Below are positions 1 through 9,482 of a stretch of DNA of 13,508 bases, piece by piece. The DNA is from Flammula alnicola. Taxonomy: Eukaryota > Basidiomycota > Agaricomycetes > Agaricales > Strophariaceae. The stretch covers positions 1-13,508 of the forward strand of contig JADNRV010000776.1 of the NCBI GenBank assembly GCA_015499995.1, read 5' to 3'. The notes below the pieces were generated by a model. It searched no databases. It was not told the origin of the DNA and saw only the letters and a list, made by a program, of their open reading frames with translations. Position 1 is the first letter of the stretch. Every line of letters begins with the position of its first letter. The position numbers and the translations under genes were made by a program.

Positions 1-2353
1 GTATTCATTCATTTTTATCAGGATTTCACGAGGCAAATTCCATGGACGGTATTGGTGCCATGTAGTAAGGGTTTCACATGAACCGTAGCAAGAGATGTAA
101 CCATACAAGTATCTCTCGCTACTACACCTGACCAGTAAAACCGCTCTTGATCCTCAGGGACCAGCACTCATATTCTCTCTGCTCAAGGTCTTCAACTTGA
201 AATACCGCCCATAACAACTGTTGTGCAAAGACATCCAATTTGTATTTCGATTGGGGCACTTACGTAGATGCTGTTGGAATATTGACGAGCGCACGCGAGC
301 GGACAAGCACGTTCATCGGGGCCTCGGATACCCGTTCTTATTTTCAGCTGATTCTTGCCGAGCAGGCCCTGTTTATTTGTAGCTACCGGTACCGAGAATG
401 TACTATTTAGCTAGGTGAACGAGAAAAGAAGCCCTCGCGCGTTTGCGAGGGTCCCTGCTCAAACCCGAGTGAACGATAGCGACACGTTCATTTCAACAGA
501 CGCCATGTTGGCAGATTGACGTTTGACGCGTTTAAGCCACTTGACTTCTGGTTTTGCAAGACTAGCCTGCTCGGTGCTATGTTCCTCTCCGCAAGACACA
601 TTATGTTGCTGTGCGTCGCGCTTGACTTCAAGTGAATTTCGCTCATGAGTAATGTCTTTCACTCGCGTCCAACAAACAAGGATCAGAGTTGGCCTTTTTC
701 CTGGCTGTAGATTGCCTTGAATTGCACCCTTGGCTTACTAGGATCGATATTTTTGGTATAGAGACTGGAGGTCAACTGGAGGTACGTCGCTCTCGATATT
801 TCTCGCTTCTCGTTGCGCCAAAGATAGAAACCTCCTTCTAGTTGCGCAGTGGGCATCCGATTCCCTGGACTTCTGTCATGGAACCCCCGCCTGATTCACT
901 TCAGTATATGTATCCTTCTCACCTTTCAAGATGCCCACGAACCCCGAAAACTGTGCCTGAGGCATCGCCGTTTGTTCTGGAGTGACGATGTCTTCACAAA
1001 ACAGTATCCCCTTCAGTATAGGGCATTATGGAGCAGCTCTATGCGGCCTACCGTATGAGGCACCAGCCTCATGTTCTTGGGCTATCCTATGACTGGAATT
1101 CTAAGCATTCGAGCTTCAAATAAATTGCCCCGAGCACCCCTCCTCTGTCATTCGGATTCTCCGATTCTCTCGTCGTCGGCATCTTTTATTACTGGATCAA
1201 CCGCAGAGGTCATGTTGGGGTCTCAATGCTATGGTTTCTCGCCCCTCGAATTTAAATTCGATTGACAGGCAGTGTTTGTCAATTCGTTCGCGATAATCAT
1301 ACAGACCAAAGTGATGACCAGTGGCCTGTAAACCGAGACATCCCGTGGTTGGAATCGTTACAGGTTACCCTGTCAAGCGACTGCAAGCTCATGGAGCGGT
1401 TTATTGATGTTGGCTCAATTTTGTCGGTCTCTCGATCCTTTTGCTCATTCCGTGTATACCGTTCATTGAACCATCTTGATCCTCTAGCGTCATGTAGTAC
1501 TACGCGTAGCTAATGTTTGCTATGATACCTATCGGATCACTTATTCCATTGACACCTGTCTGTTCGTAGTTTCACTGCATTTGAAGCTGGGTTGCAGAAT
1601 GGGGTGTAAGCTCAGATATGAGGAGATGACCATTCAATCAACCATGTCTTTCTCTATTTATCATCTCTCTCATGTTCCAGGCTATGTGGTGGACTGCCTG
1701 CTCGTTGTTTAATCTGATACTCAAATTTCTTCAGGCCTTTTCATTAACGCAAAGTCGAGCGAAAATACATTTGATCTGTTTCCGGCTTTCATATTGGCCT
1801 CAAACACGAGTATGGCGGCTCCCCTTCGGGAAAGTGCGCCGTTAATGCTGCCAGGCATAGCGTGCCTAGAGAGCTGTGCTGAATCCTGATCAGGAATAAA
1901 AATCGAGACCCACCTCGAGCTCGCTGATTATCCCAGTGTTTTTGCATCCATACCGAAAAAACCTTAGGTGAAAGACTGGTAAGTCATCGTCGATGTTGAA
2001 AAGCAGTTGTGATACCACGATCTGCTATGTAATGTAATCCAGACCTGGTGAATATCAACGGCGTAGCCTAGCGCTCGTCTTTGATATGTGGCGATAAACG
2101 TATAGAAACGTATTCCTGACCAATGCCTGACTCGGAGGGCATCTGTTTCGACCGGAAGGTGAAATTTAAGGACCACAATCGAGTACTTTCGCAGTCTTCC
2201 ATTGGACACGAGGTTTGGCGCCACAAATGGAGTACGAGTAGTCTAAGAATAAGTCAACATTTAAAACATGTTACAGGTCACCCCTCTCAGTGCAAAGTAT
2301 GTTTCTCACGCTGGAGACTCCGGCCTTGAAGACATCATCCAAGATGACTTCTT
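1..2353. other. No identifiable gene
   Basis: I read all six frames of this stretch and found only short open frames (up to about 85 codons) with no family motif, no run of exons whose splice phases agree, and no tRNA A/B boxes. A 7-bp stem with a 6-base loop lies at 432-451 and a 16-base perfect palindrome at 1246-1261. Because the window contains single-base deletions elsewhere, a diverged multi-exon gene could be hidden here, but I cannot support one. Confidence 0.5.
1246..1261. repeat. 16-bp perfect palindrome
   Basis: The sequence TCGAATTTAAATTCGA equals its own reverse complement over 16 bases; the symmetry stops at the next base on each side. It is AT-rich in the centre and lies in a stretch without a recognised gene. 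It could be a dimeric transcription-factor site or chance. Confidence 0.5.
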
Positions 2354-2789
2354 ATGAAATTGTCCAGTTCCTTCTGTCAACGTAAGTATTGGCCTCGTAT
2401 GTTTTTCTCTCGAACTTCAAAGTAGATGCAACCTTTTCTAATGGCATAATTTATCAACTGCCAGACAAATCTGATGCGCGAGATGCTAGTTGTATTTTAA
2501 GTTACTCCGGGCAGAGTTATCCAAACCAAAGAGAAGCCGTCTTTGAACTCATGCTCACTCTCAACCCAAATATGTACAATTTTTTACATTACGGAATGCA
2601 AAATATTGACCTAGCTAATTTTTCCATCTTCTCCGTACGGCGCTCTACTTGGCAGCGGCAAACTCGAATCCGTCGTAAGTCATTTGTTAACCGTTGGTCT
2701 ATGGTGTCATAATTCTGTCTATGTCCCCGCTCCCGCCGTCTTCCTAATACACAGACGACTTTGAAGAGTCGAATGAAACGTTTTGTTAA
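2354..2789 (+). CDS. Candidate three-exon small gene, unidentified
   Basis: The product is not recognised. Three exons join without any frame correction: 2354-2381, 2423-2674 and 2755-2789, with introns 2382-2422 (41 bp, donor GTAAGT) and 2675-2754 (80 bp, donor GTAAGT, acceptor CACAG). The start at 2354 opens with MKLSSSFCQL; a second ATG at 2343 in another frame (MTSYEIVQFL) would need a one-base correction. The product is about 104 residues, ending ESNETFC at a TAA. The same frame stays open after that TAA (2790-2941, up to a second TAA at 2942-2944), so the gene may be longer if the TAA is an error or mutation. Support is two textbook donors and phase agreement only. The first intron is unusually short, and no domain is visible. 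Confidence 0.25.
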
Positions 2790-3911
2790 TGTTGTGTCGA
2801 TAGAGTGGGGATTTCGCCACTAAGTAATTTTAAAATAAGCGCCGCTGAGTTCAAGCAGCTGCGCACTCGGGATACTTACTATAGGAGAAATATCAGAGGT
2901 GATGCATTGATGCCCTGCAGTATTCCAAATACAATCTCGGCATAATCCTTGAATAGAAGATTTTAGAGGGGGGTTTCTTAATAAAGGGGAGAATGAGCGG
3001 AGGCCAAGAGTGTAAAGTCAACAAGCAGTGGTGGACAGCAACGAGAGACAAATATAAACTCGGAACCGACTATGGATATCCGGGGACTGCGACACCCAAT
3101 AAGCACCTAGAAGAAAGGCCGATTGCGATAAGCTCCAGTCACACGGGAGCGTTCAGCCACTGGTTACATTTTCCAATCGAAAACGACTTCCGTGCATTAT
3201 ACCACCTCGATCCTCGGAGGCAAAAAATGCGCAAGCCGACATCTTGGGGAGGCGCGGTGGGAACTTTATAGCTGTCAGACACCGTAGGCATCATGTTTCA
3301 GAGAATCAAGCATGGGCCCAGTAAGCAATGATGGTTGGAACCGTCTATGCAAGTTACGCAATAAGCGTCTCTCTGTCCAATAAGTCTACAATTGTAACTC
3401 GTTCATAACTCTCAAATATTGATAATTGCTCGAAAGACATACAGTAATCGACCTTGCCTTGACCCGAAACTGAGTTTCCGAGTCTCTACACGGTATTAAC
3501 GGCGAGAATTACTGCAATGTGGATGATATTGAAGTGGTTATGGATATCTTACTAGTGAGCGCCAATTTTGGACGTTCGAAACGGAAGTGATATCTCTGGA
3601 ACGCCGCCTGTCATTCTTTACCAATAAAGTGATTGCATTGATTTGGGGTGTCCAAACTAGAGAGGTAAAACTATTTCTGATCGATTTCGGTGTACATGGT
3701 TCCTGGTGATAACTCCATATTCACGATGAGAAGCGTAAAAAATGCGGTCCCACAGACGAAGAAAAAAACATCCTTCGAAAATATTGCTTAAGCCCCTTGT
3801 GTTTGTGTGCTAATAATGAAATGTGTCACGTTTCTATTCAAGCTCTTGAAGAAATCTACTTTACCTGGTGCATCATCCTGTGCTTCGACTCTCGTCTAAT
3901 TAATGTCGCAT
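2790..3911. other. Intergenic, no identified gene
   Basis: The stretch contains one 92-codon open frame (2993-3271, plus) without a recognisable motif or convincing splice partners. The plus-strand frame behind the weak candidate gene stays open to 2941 and looks protein-like, but I cannot name it. The right end is the region downstream of the minus-strand ING gene. No terminator or polyadenylation signal could be assigned with confidence. Confidence 0.4.
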
Positions 3912-5746
3912 TTACTTCTTGCGACCTTTACGCTTCTCCGACGCGATACCTTTGTTCTTTCCAATGCATCAGGGCAATACCATTTGTCAGGCAAGGGAGT
4001 TTAACGCCAACGCAGGTGATATGAAACTAGACAATGTTCCGAAGTCAGCTTTCTGTTGGGAGGATGAAAGAGACACCGTGAGGGACGGAATGGAAACTCT
4101 TTCTGGGCACCGGGGTAAGACATCTCACGATCAAGATTTGGTGTTCCCGGTGATGGAGTTGAATCCATACAGAATAAACGTTGAGGGTAACCAACGACGA
4201 AAAGAAAGAAAAAAGAAAAATATGATCACTGACCCACTGGTAAGGACACTCAAGATTGTCGCACCCTATCATCTATTGAAGCAAAAGTCAGCGAGGTGAG
4301 TCTGTAACGCAGTCCGCAGGGGAGGAAGGGACAGTGTCCTGTCCCCATTCGGCCTCTGCGTTACCGCAGAGGTCAAGAATACAGAAGAAAACTTACGTCT
4401 CCGTAGCTCTGCTTATGGCAGAAACAGTAGAGCGTGAGATCTTCTTCTCCGTCTTCTTCACCGATGTCTTCCTCGCCTTCCGCGTCTGCGTCCAGGTCTT
4501 CTTCTTCTTGTTGTTGAACCCGAGCTATGTGTGACTGGCGCGAGAGGCGGGAGCGTGCATGTGTGGTTGACGGATGCGCCACAGAAACAGGAGCAGGGCT
4601 CGTAGTTTGATAGATGTGTTGGTCGTCAGGCGGCGTTCTGAAAGGATGTCATCAGCAAATGCTTTAGACATGGTATGTCATAACTAAAAGGAACGGTAAT
4701 AGGAAGACATGATTGTTCTCGGAGGGGACAATTAATGACGAGCGCTATTCCGACAGGAACGATGCCGACCTGAAAGGGGCCCATTTAGTGGTTGGATGAT
4801 TTGCTCGACTACGAGCCATCCACGCCCGAATGCGGACATCCATATGTAGTCAAGGAGCTTTGACTTACTTTTATTGTATGACGGTCCAGACGCAATGGAG
4901 AGGACATTGTCTGGTTGAGCCCCGCCCGCTACGCTGCGTAAACTGTCACCAATTTGGATAACAGGGCTTAGGCCAACACCGACCCCTCTCGCTTCGTGCC
5001 ATATGGCGAAGACGATCGCAGCTGGACTGCCGAGTTTAGATAGGAGGAAGCGCGGATATCCTCAAGGATTCACCCTGAAGGAGCCGAACTTTGGCCAAGT
5101 CGGCGTCCAACCGAGCACGAGTGCGGGTCAGGAGATCGATTATGCGTTGGGCGAGCACAATTTTTTCATTTGTGAGTAAATCTATTTCAGCGTAGGCAGC
5201 TGAAATACGGGCAGGCAAATGCGCCTTTGAGTTTGGAGTTGCCGTCGGAGATGACGTGCGACTATTACTTTGGCCACCAGTCGAGGAAGGTGTTGAAGGA
5301 GCAGACCCGTGTTTCAATGCTGACTTGACGTACTTCGACTGGCCCCTGGCAATATCATGTTGTAGCTCTTATAGATTTATGATCGGTGCAAATATGAGAA
5401 ACGAGGCGCCTATGTCTCAATGTAAGAAGAGAGGTAACTGACCTTGGCATCGTTGTTCTTTGATTTTTATTTCTTGAAGCAGATGCTGCACTTCGGTGGG
5501 GAGGTTATCCAAGCCTAAATAGATATAGCGATGAATACTCCATATGCGGATCGCGGGTGTGATGCTAATGATAAAACTGCGAGAGATACGCCGCAACGGT
5601 CTGACATGAGATCGCAGGCATTTTACGATCCAGGGCGGTGTCTCTGATCGCGCAATTCAATAAATAATGTACTGACTGGTAATGAACTCGGAAGCGACAC
5701 CTGCCGCTTCCTCAAAATTTGGGACGGCGGGAGTGGCGATACTCAT
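3912..5746 (-). CDS. ING-family PHD-finger chromatin protein (YNG2/PHO23-like)
   Basis: ING proteins are subunits of histone acetyltransferase (NuA4/NuA3) or deacetylase (Rpd3) complexes and read H3K4me3 with a C-terminal PHD finger. Exons in coding order: 5746-5677, 5514-5443, 5367-5074, 5021-4869, 4637-4397, 4272-4234, 4026-3912, about 328 residues. The N-terminal ING helix region shows SLDNLPTEVQHLLQEIK, followed by a coiled coil (LLTNEKIVLAQRIIDLLTRT), a Ser/Thr-rich linker, a KKRRL basic patch and an acidic stretch. The PHD is complete as C4HC3: C268, C270, C281, C286, H292, C295, C308, C311, with cage-type Y267, M278 and W290, then a lysine-rich tail. Three single-base losses break the frame: in TTT at 4606-4608, near 3968 and near 3993. 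The acceptor of exon 4 is uncertain. Introns (75-231 bp) are longer than in the neighbours. I cannot tell the YNG2 from the PHO23 subtype. Confidence 0.9.
4273..4396 (-). other. Structured intron of the ING gene
   Basis: This 124-bp intron (GTAAGT donor, AATAG acceptor) interrupts the PHD finger just after its first two cysteines. It contains two perfect hairpins: 4329-4344 (6-bp stem, 4-base loop) and 4353-4372 (8-bp stem, 4-base loop). A third 9-bp pairing, 4304-4312 with 4356-4364, would compete with the second hairpin. It lies directly upstream, in transcript order, of a 39-nt exon. A regulatory role is inference only. Confidence 0.6.
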
Positions 5747-7163
5747 TTTGATATATGCGATTTTGAAAGGATATTGATCACAAATTGACTGTTTACGAAA
5801 TGTCAGGATGGGTCCGCAAAATTGAACGGTCTAGAGTCGGGTCAAGGGAAAAGAGACGAACCTGTCTGTTTGAAAACCTGAAATCTGTGTTATTGTCTCA
5901 ACGATTGGCGTGTAAGCTTTGACAAGGTTCAATCTAAGCGTGCCATGCGGCTGTTCGGCGACTGTGGCTCTTTTGTGGACGGAGTGCGAAAAAGTTACTA
6001 TTTATGTGTATTTGGTGAAGGTGTACATAGTGATCGACGCCAAGCTCCTGCACGCCCTTACAAGTAAATCAGGCGTTAATGGGGTTCATATGGATATGAT
6101 GGGCATTATAGGTTTCAGAAAGGATGCCTCAAAAATGAGGTTTCGGACCCACATCAAGCCCACTGCTTTGTTTACCGTCAGTTGGATGTAGTACATTGAC
6201 TCTCGGAAGCAATACATTGGTTTCAAATTCTCAAAATGACTGCAAGGTCGTCATGTTAGTTCTGTGGAAATACAGAGGAAATAAAATCAAAGCTCAAGTC
6301 TACCTATACTTTGAAATGAATGCTGCGCGACCTCAACGACACTCGCAATTAGTGAGTGTCTCAGGTCTGGCATGGCTTGGGCAAATTATGGCTCCCTAAA
6401 GTCTCACGTACGATTCTATTTTTCCATGCTAATGGCTATGGCCCTTATGCCGCCGATTCAGACAATGGACAATTGCAATTTTTCCACTCGAGTCCTTGGA
6501 ATGCTCTCATGCTGTCGTGCCTTACTAATTTTACTTACGGTGTGGTTCCCGACCGACATGTGGAGAATATATTTCGGTGAGATCCATGTCACTATGTAAT
6601 CCCACAACGTAAGGAAAATTGCATTGCTAATGCAAGGCAAAACTCAGCACCTCTGCATTCCTTTCATGCGTAGCTTTCAATGATGGAGCCTCGAATGCTC
6701 GTAGTCGAAACATCAATCATAAAGACAATAAAATGGCCAGAATATGCACACAGCAGCACCATTTTCTCCTACACGCATTTCTGGCAAGGTACCTGTCGCG
6801 GGAAGGTGAACCGCCGTATAACGTCAACGGACCCGAGGACTTCCGCGCAATCAGCAAAGGCATCAGATGATAGAGAGCTTCGGGATGACGCACATGCCAT
6901 CAAGATAAAGGCTTAGTATAATTACTCCTCAGAGTTGTTGCAGAGTTGTTGTTTTAGTTCAGTTCCGAGTTTACTACGGACCGAGATTCTATATAACATT
7001 ATCCACTGTCGTCGAATTTTGGACCATTTAGAAGCGTCCTTTGTGATAGCGGAATCAGGAAAGATATAAGGCGCGGAAGCCGGGGAGGTGCAGGGTAGTA
7101 ACCTCCTCGAGCGAAGTGGGGCTAGAAAGGTGGTCACTGGTCGTAGGCAACTAAATCATTTAG
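5747..7163. other. Unassigned region with isolated open stretches
   Basis: This separates the ING start from the unidentified plus-strand gene. Plus-strand frames at 6631-6867 (79 codons, containing REGEPPYNVNGPEDFRAISK) and 6917-7066 (50 codons, containing LLRTEILYNIIHCRRILDHL) look protein-like and may be upstream exons of the gene at 7164-7827. I could not join them without ambiguity: the first ends at adjacent TGA TAG codons and the second at a TAA. The part nearest 5747 should hold the ING promoter. No transposon ends or known domains are visible. Confidence 0.4.
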
Positions 7164-7827
7164 AGACAAGAAAAATACCTGCTGGAAATATCGCTCATGA
7201 ATATTCTATACCGCTGCCAGCTTGCCGACAGAAGAACGAACCTTCAACACGCTGAAAAAATTCCAGGTACAAGAAGACATGTCAAAAGTTGGCTGGTATT
7301 CGCCTGCTGATAGAGCTTCTGGCGCGAAAGACATACGAGCATGACGAGAATGCCATTCTGCCGGTGCCGAGCCTCTGTATCTCTGGTATTTCACAGAAGA
7401 TAGAACTAGAACTTCTTGAAAAATTTGGCGGTACCAAGAGTTCAGGCGGATTAGCGGGACGGCAGTGTCGGTAGAGGCGGAGACCAGGCATTTCGATGTG
7501 AATGAGAATATTATCGCGCATTACAGATGAGAATGTATGTCACTCAATCGGCAAAGCACCAATCCGGCGAATAGAACTTCGTTATCCACAGGAAGACTTT
7601 GCTCAATGGCTAAAAAGGTAGCAAACGTTAGAATAACGAATATTGAATGGCTGTCCAAATTGCACACTAGTATTCCGGTCATTGCCAGACGACTCCAGAC
7701 AGTCATGACTCGGAAAGATAGTCACATGTCAATTGAATCATTCTTTTGGGAAGGTGGAAGATGGGCATCGTGTTGGGATTGTAGCCCAGAAGTCATGCTG
7801 AAGGAAGGCGGATGGTCGATTTGTTGA
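7164..7827 (+). CDS. Unidentified gene, last four exons
   Basis: The product is not recognised. Four exons join in a single frame with no base corrected: 7164-7266, 7314-7430, 7527-7617 and 7671-7827, with GT-AG introns of 47, 96 and 53 bp. An acceptor (ATTTAG) precedes 7164, so the gene starts further upstream; a likely donor is GAG/GTGCAG at 7087. The visible part has 155 residues. It begins RQEKYLLEISLMNILYRCQL, contains a helix-hairpin-helix-like GISQKIELELLEKFG, then RIELRYPQEDFAQWLK, and near the end HMSIESFFW, which resembles a PCNA-binding PIP box with His in place of Gln. Those two motifs together would fit a DNA repair or replication protein, but this is speculative. The next gene starts 228 bp downstream on the same strand. 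The last exon's C-terminus may be overextended, since a donor-like GTGG lies after the FF motif. Confidence 0.5.
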
Positions 7828-8055
7828 GTCTGTTGAAATGAAAGTTTGGTGTCGGATTTCATCACGTGTTCCCGGATCAGCGGCCCAGAATCTTGAGCTC
7901 GTGTCGCGCTCTCGATGCAGTTGTTCCTTGGCTGTTCCCTGACGTGGACTCCATCCAGCTTTTGCCAGAAAGCGTTGGCGACTTTACCACTCTCTTCGAA
8001 GCAAGATCACGCAGAGGACAACGCTCAGGACGAGATTTGACTGGAAGAAGTCATA

Positions 8056-9400
8056 ATGTCCTTCGAAAATGCCGCGGTGACCAAAGGTTCGCATTTTCGC
8101 CACGAGGTTTCCGTTTAGGCGCTCATGAACGTTAAGGTCTTATTGTCTCTTGTGCTATTACTTCGATATTTGCTGGAATATTTGACATAAAACACTACTT
8201 TCATCTTCAAGTATTGGCCATTACTGTCTTCCCACTTACCAAGGCTGACCAGGTTCCGCTATGACTCTGTAGTTCGTGCCACATCTCTCGCGGCACCACC
8301 AGGTAATGCCACCTACATTATTGCTGGAGAACGACAGCGAGTTTGATCTAGGATTTCTAGTATTGGCGCCTCATCACACACCACCTCGCATTTTCCAATT
8401 CTAGCGACCTGTTTGTGGCAGAACTAATATTGTACAACGTTGGGGTGCAGATAGAGCGTCAGTTTGGCAGTGCCAAGTTCGCAGTAAGACTCTGAATCAA
8501 CCATCTTTCCCTATACTCATCATGCTTGAAGTCTTTTGCCTTTGTCTCCGTTCTAGTGTCGACTTTACTGGAACTGATATCCCTGATACTCTTTCACCGC
8601 GTTGGGCTAAATCATATCTCTTTGGGACCCTCTGCTCTCATTTTCAGCATTTTGTACCAATATTCCAGGATTGTTCCACCAGTCTACACATACCGCGTCT
8701 TCGGAATCCCACTTAACAATAAGAGTCTGACCTATATTCTTGGCCTCCAGGTTTGTGCAGCTTAACCGACTCGCGTTTAAGCCTATGTTGAATTGCTTTT
8801 CATAGATCGCCATTAGTCGCCTTCCCAGCTCGCTGGCAGTAGCTATCATCGGGATTCTAACAGGACAGATTTATCGCTCCGACTTGGCAAGCCTCAATAC
8901 GTACCGCCTACCCCCGTCTGTTATCAACTTCACGACGCGATTTATATCTCCTCTCATAGGCTCGCTTCGACCTCCTCGGAGATCGAATCGGGCGCAACCG
9001 GACGACTTGCGGAATGCTGCGCCTAGAACGGATGCGTTACAGCACAACGAAGAAGTAATAACCACTGCCAGAAGTCCAAGACCTGATGCAATGACAGAGG
9101 CAGGCGATGGTGGAAATGTAGAAAGGGACAGACCATCTGTCATGCGGGAATGGGTTGATGAACTCACTGGACGAGCAGATCGCGCTAATGTGGGTCTTCG
9201 TGTACCCACCGAAGCCGAGATAACCCACTTGACGAGTATGTTTCCTTCCATCGACCGAGAGGTTGTGGTCGGAGCACTCCAACGAAGGTAAGCATTTTAC
9301 ATGCCAATTGATTGACTAAATTATCTCGTGGTTGATCACCCATGTATCTAGCCCTAATATTGAGGCGGCTGTAGAGACACTACTACTTTCGCAGAGTTAA
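8056..9400 (+). CDS. dsc2: DSC2/UBAC2-like rhomboid-fold membrane protein with UBA/CUE domain
   Basis: In fission yeast Dsc2 is the rhomboid-like subunit of the Golgi DSC E3 ligase, which acts in sterol-regulated SREBP cleavage and membrane-protein quality control; the animal relative is ER-resident UBAC2. Exons: 8056-8086, 8137-8210, 8273-8302, 8361-8483, 8532-8750, 8806-9287, 9352-9400, with introns of 50, 62, 58, 48, 55 and 64 bp. All phases agree without correction, giving 335 residues. The rhomboid-like part has hydrophobic segments near residues 12-30, 87-107 and 115-130, with the family-typical HLSRHHQYWRL, GVQIERQFGSAKF and FGIPLNNKSLTYILGLQ. A polar linker follows, and residues 293-335 form a UBA/CUE domain with MFP (304-306) and a terminal LLL. 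I chose the ATG because it opens MSFENAAVTKG, the usual short cytosolic lead. No rhomboid Ser-His catalytic pair is evident, consistent with a pseudoprotease. Confidence 0.9.
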
Positions 9401-9482
9401 TACAATTGACTAGAGCGTGAAACATGAAAGGAGCAAGTCCATGGAGAAATCACACTGCGGGCGACATTAGAGTATATACAAC
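9401..9482. other. 82-bp gap between convergent stop codons
   Basis: The stop codon of the DSC2-like gene (TAA, ending at 9400) and that of eIF3d (minus strand, 9485-9483) face each other across 82 bp. Both 3' untranslated regions and both polyadenylation regions must share this space or run into the opposite coding sequence. No AATAAA is visible in it on either strand. Confidence 0.7.

Noticed and set aside
432..451. 7-bp GC-rich hairpin resembling a bacterial intrinsic terminator
   Set aside because: No T-run follows it, the window is eukaryotic, and no gene ends there.
6097..6189. MGIIG start suggesting an XPG/FEN1-type nuclease
   Set aside because: Only five residues match; nothing after them fits the nuclease core and the frame stops after about 30 codons.
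7147..7827. Repeat-induced point mutation of a relic gene
   Set aside because: The TGA codons disappear when the region is spliced into four in-phase exons, so no mutation process is needed.
8871..9251. 126-codon open frame on the minus strand
   Set aside because: It is the antisense of exon 6 of the DSC2-like gene, whose sense frame gives the conserved linker and UBA/CUE domain with correct splice phases.
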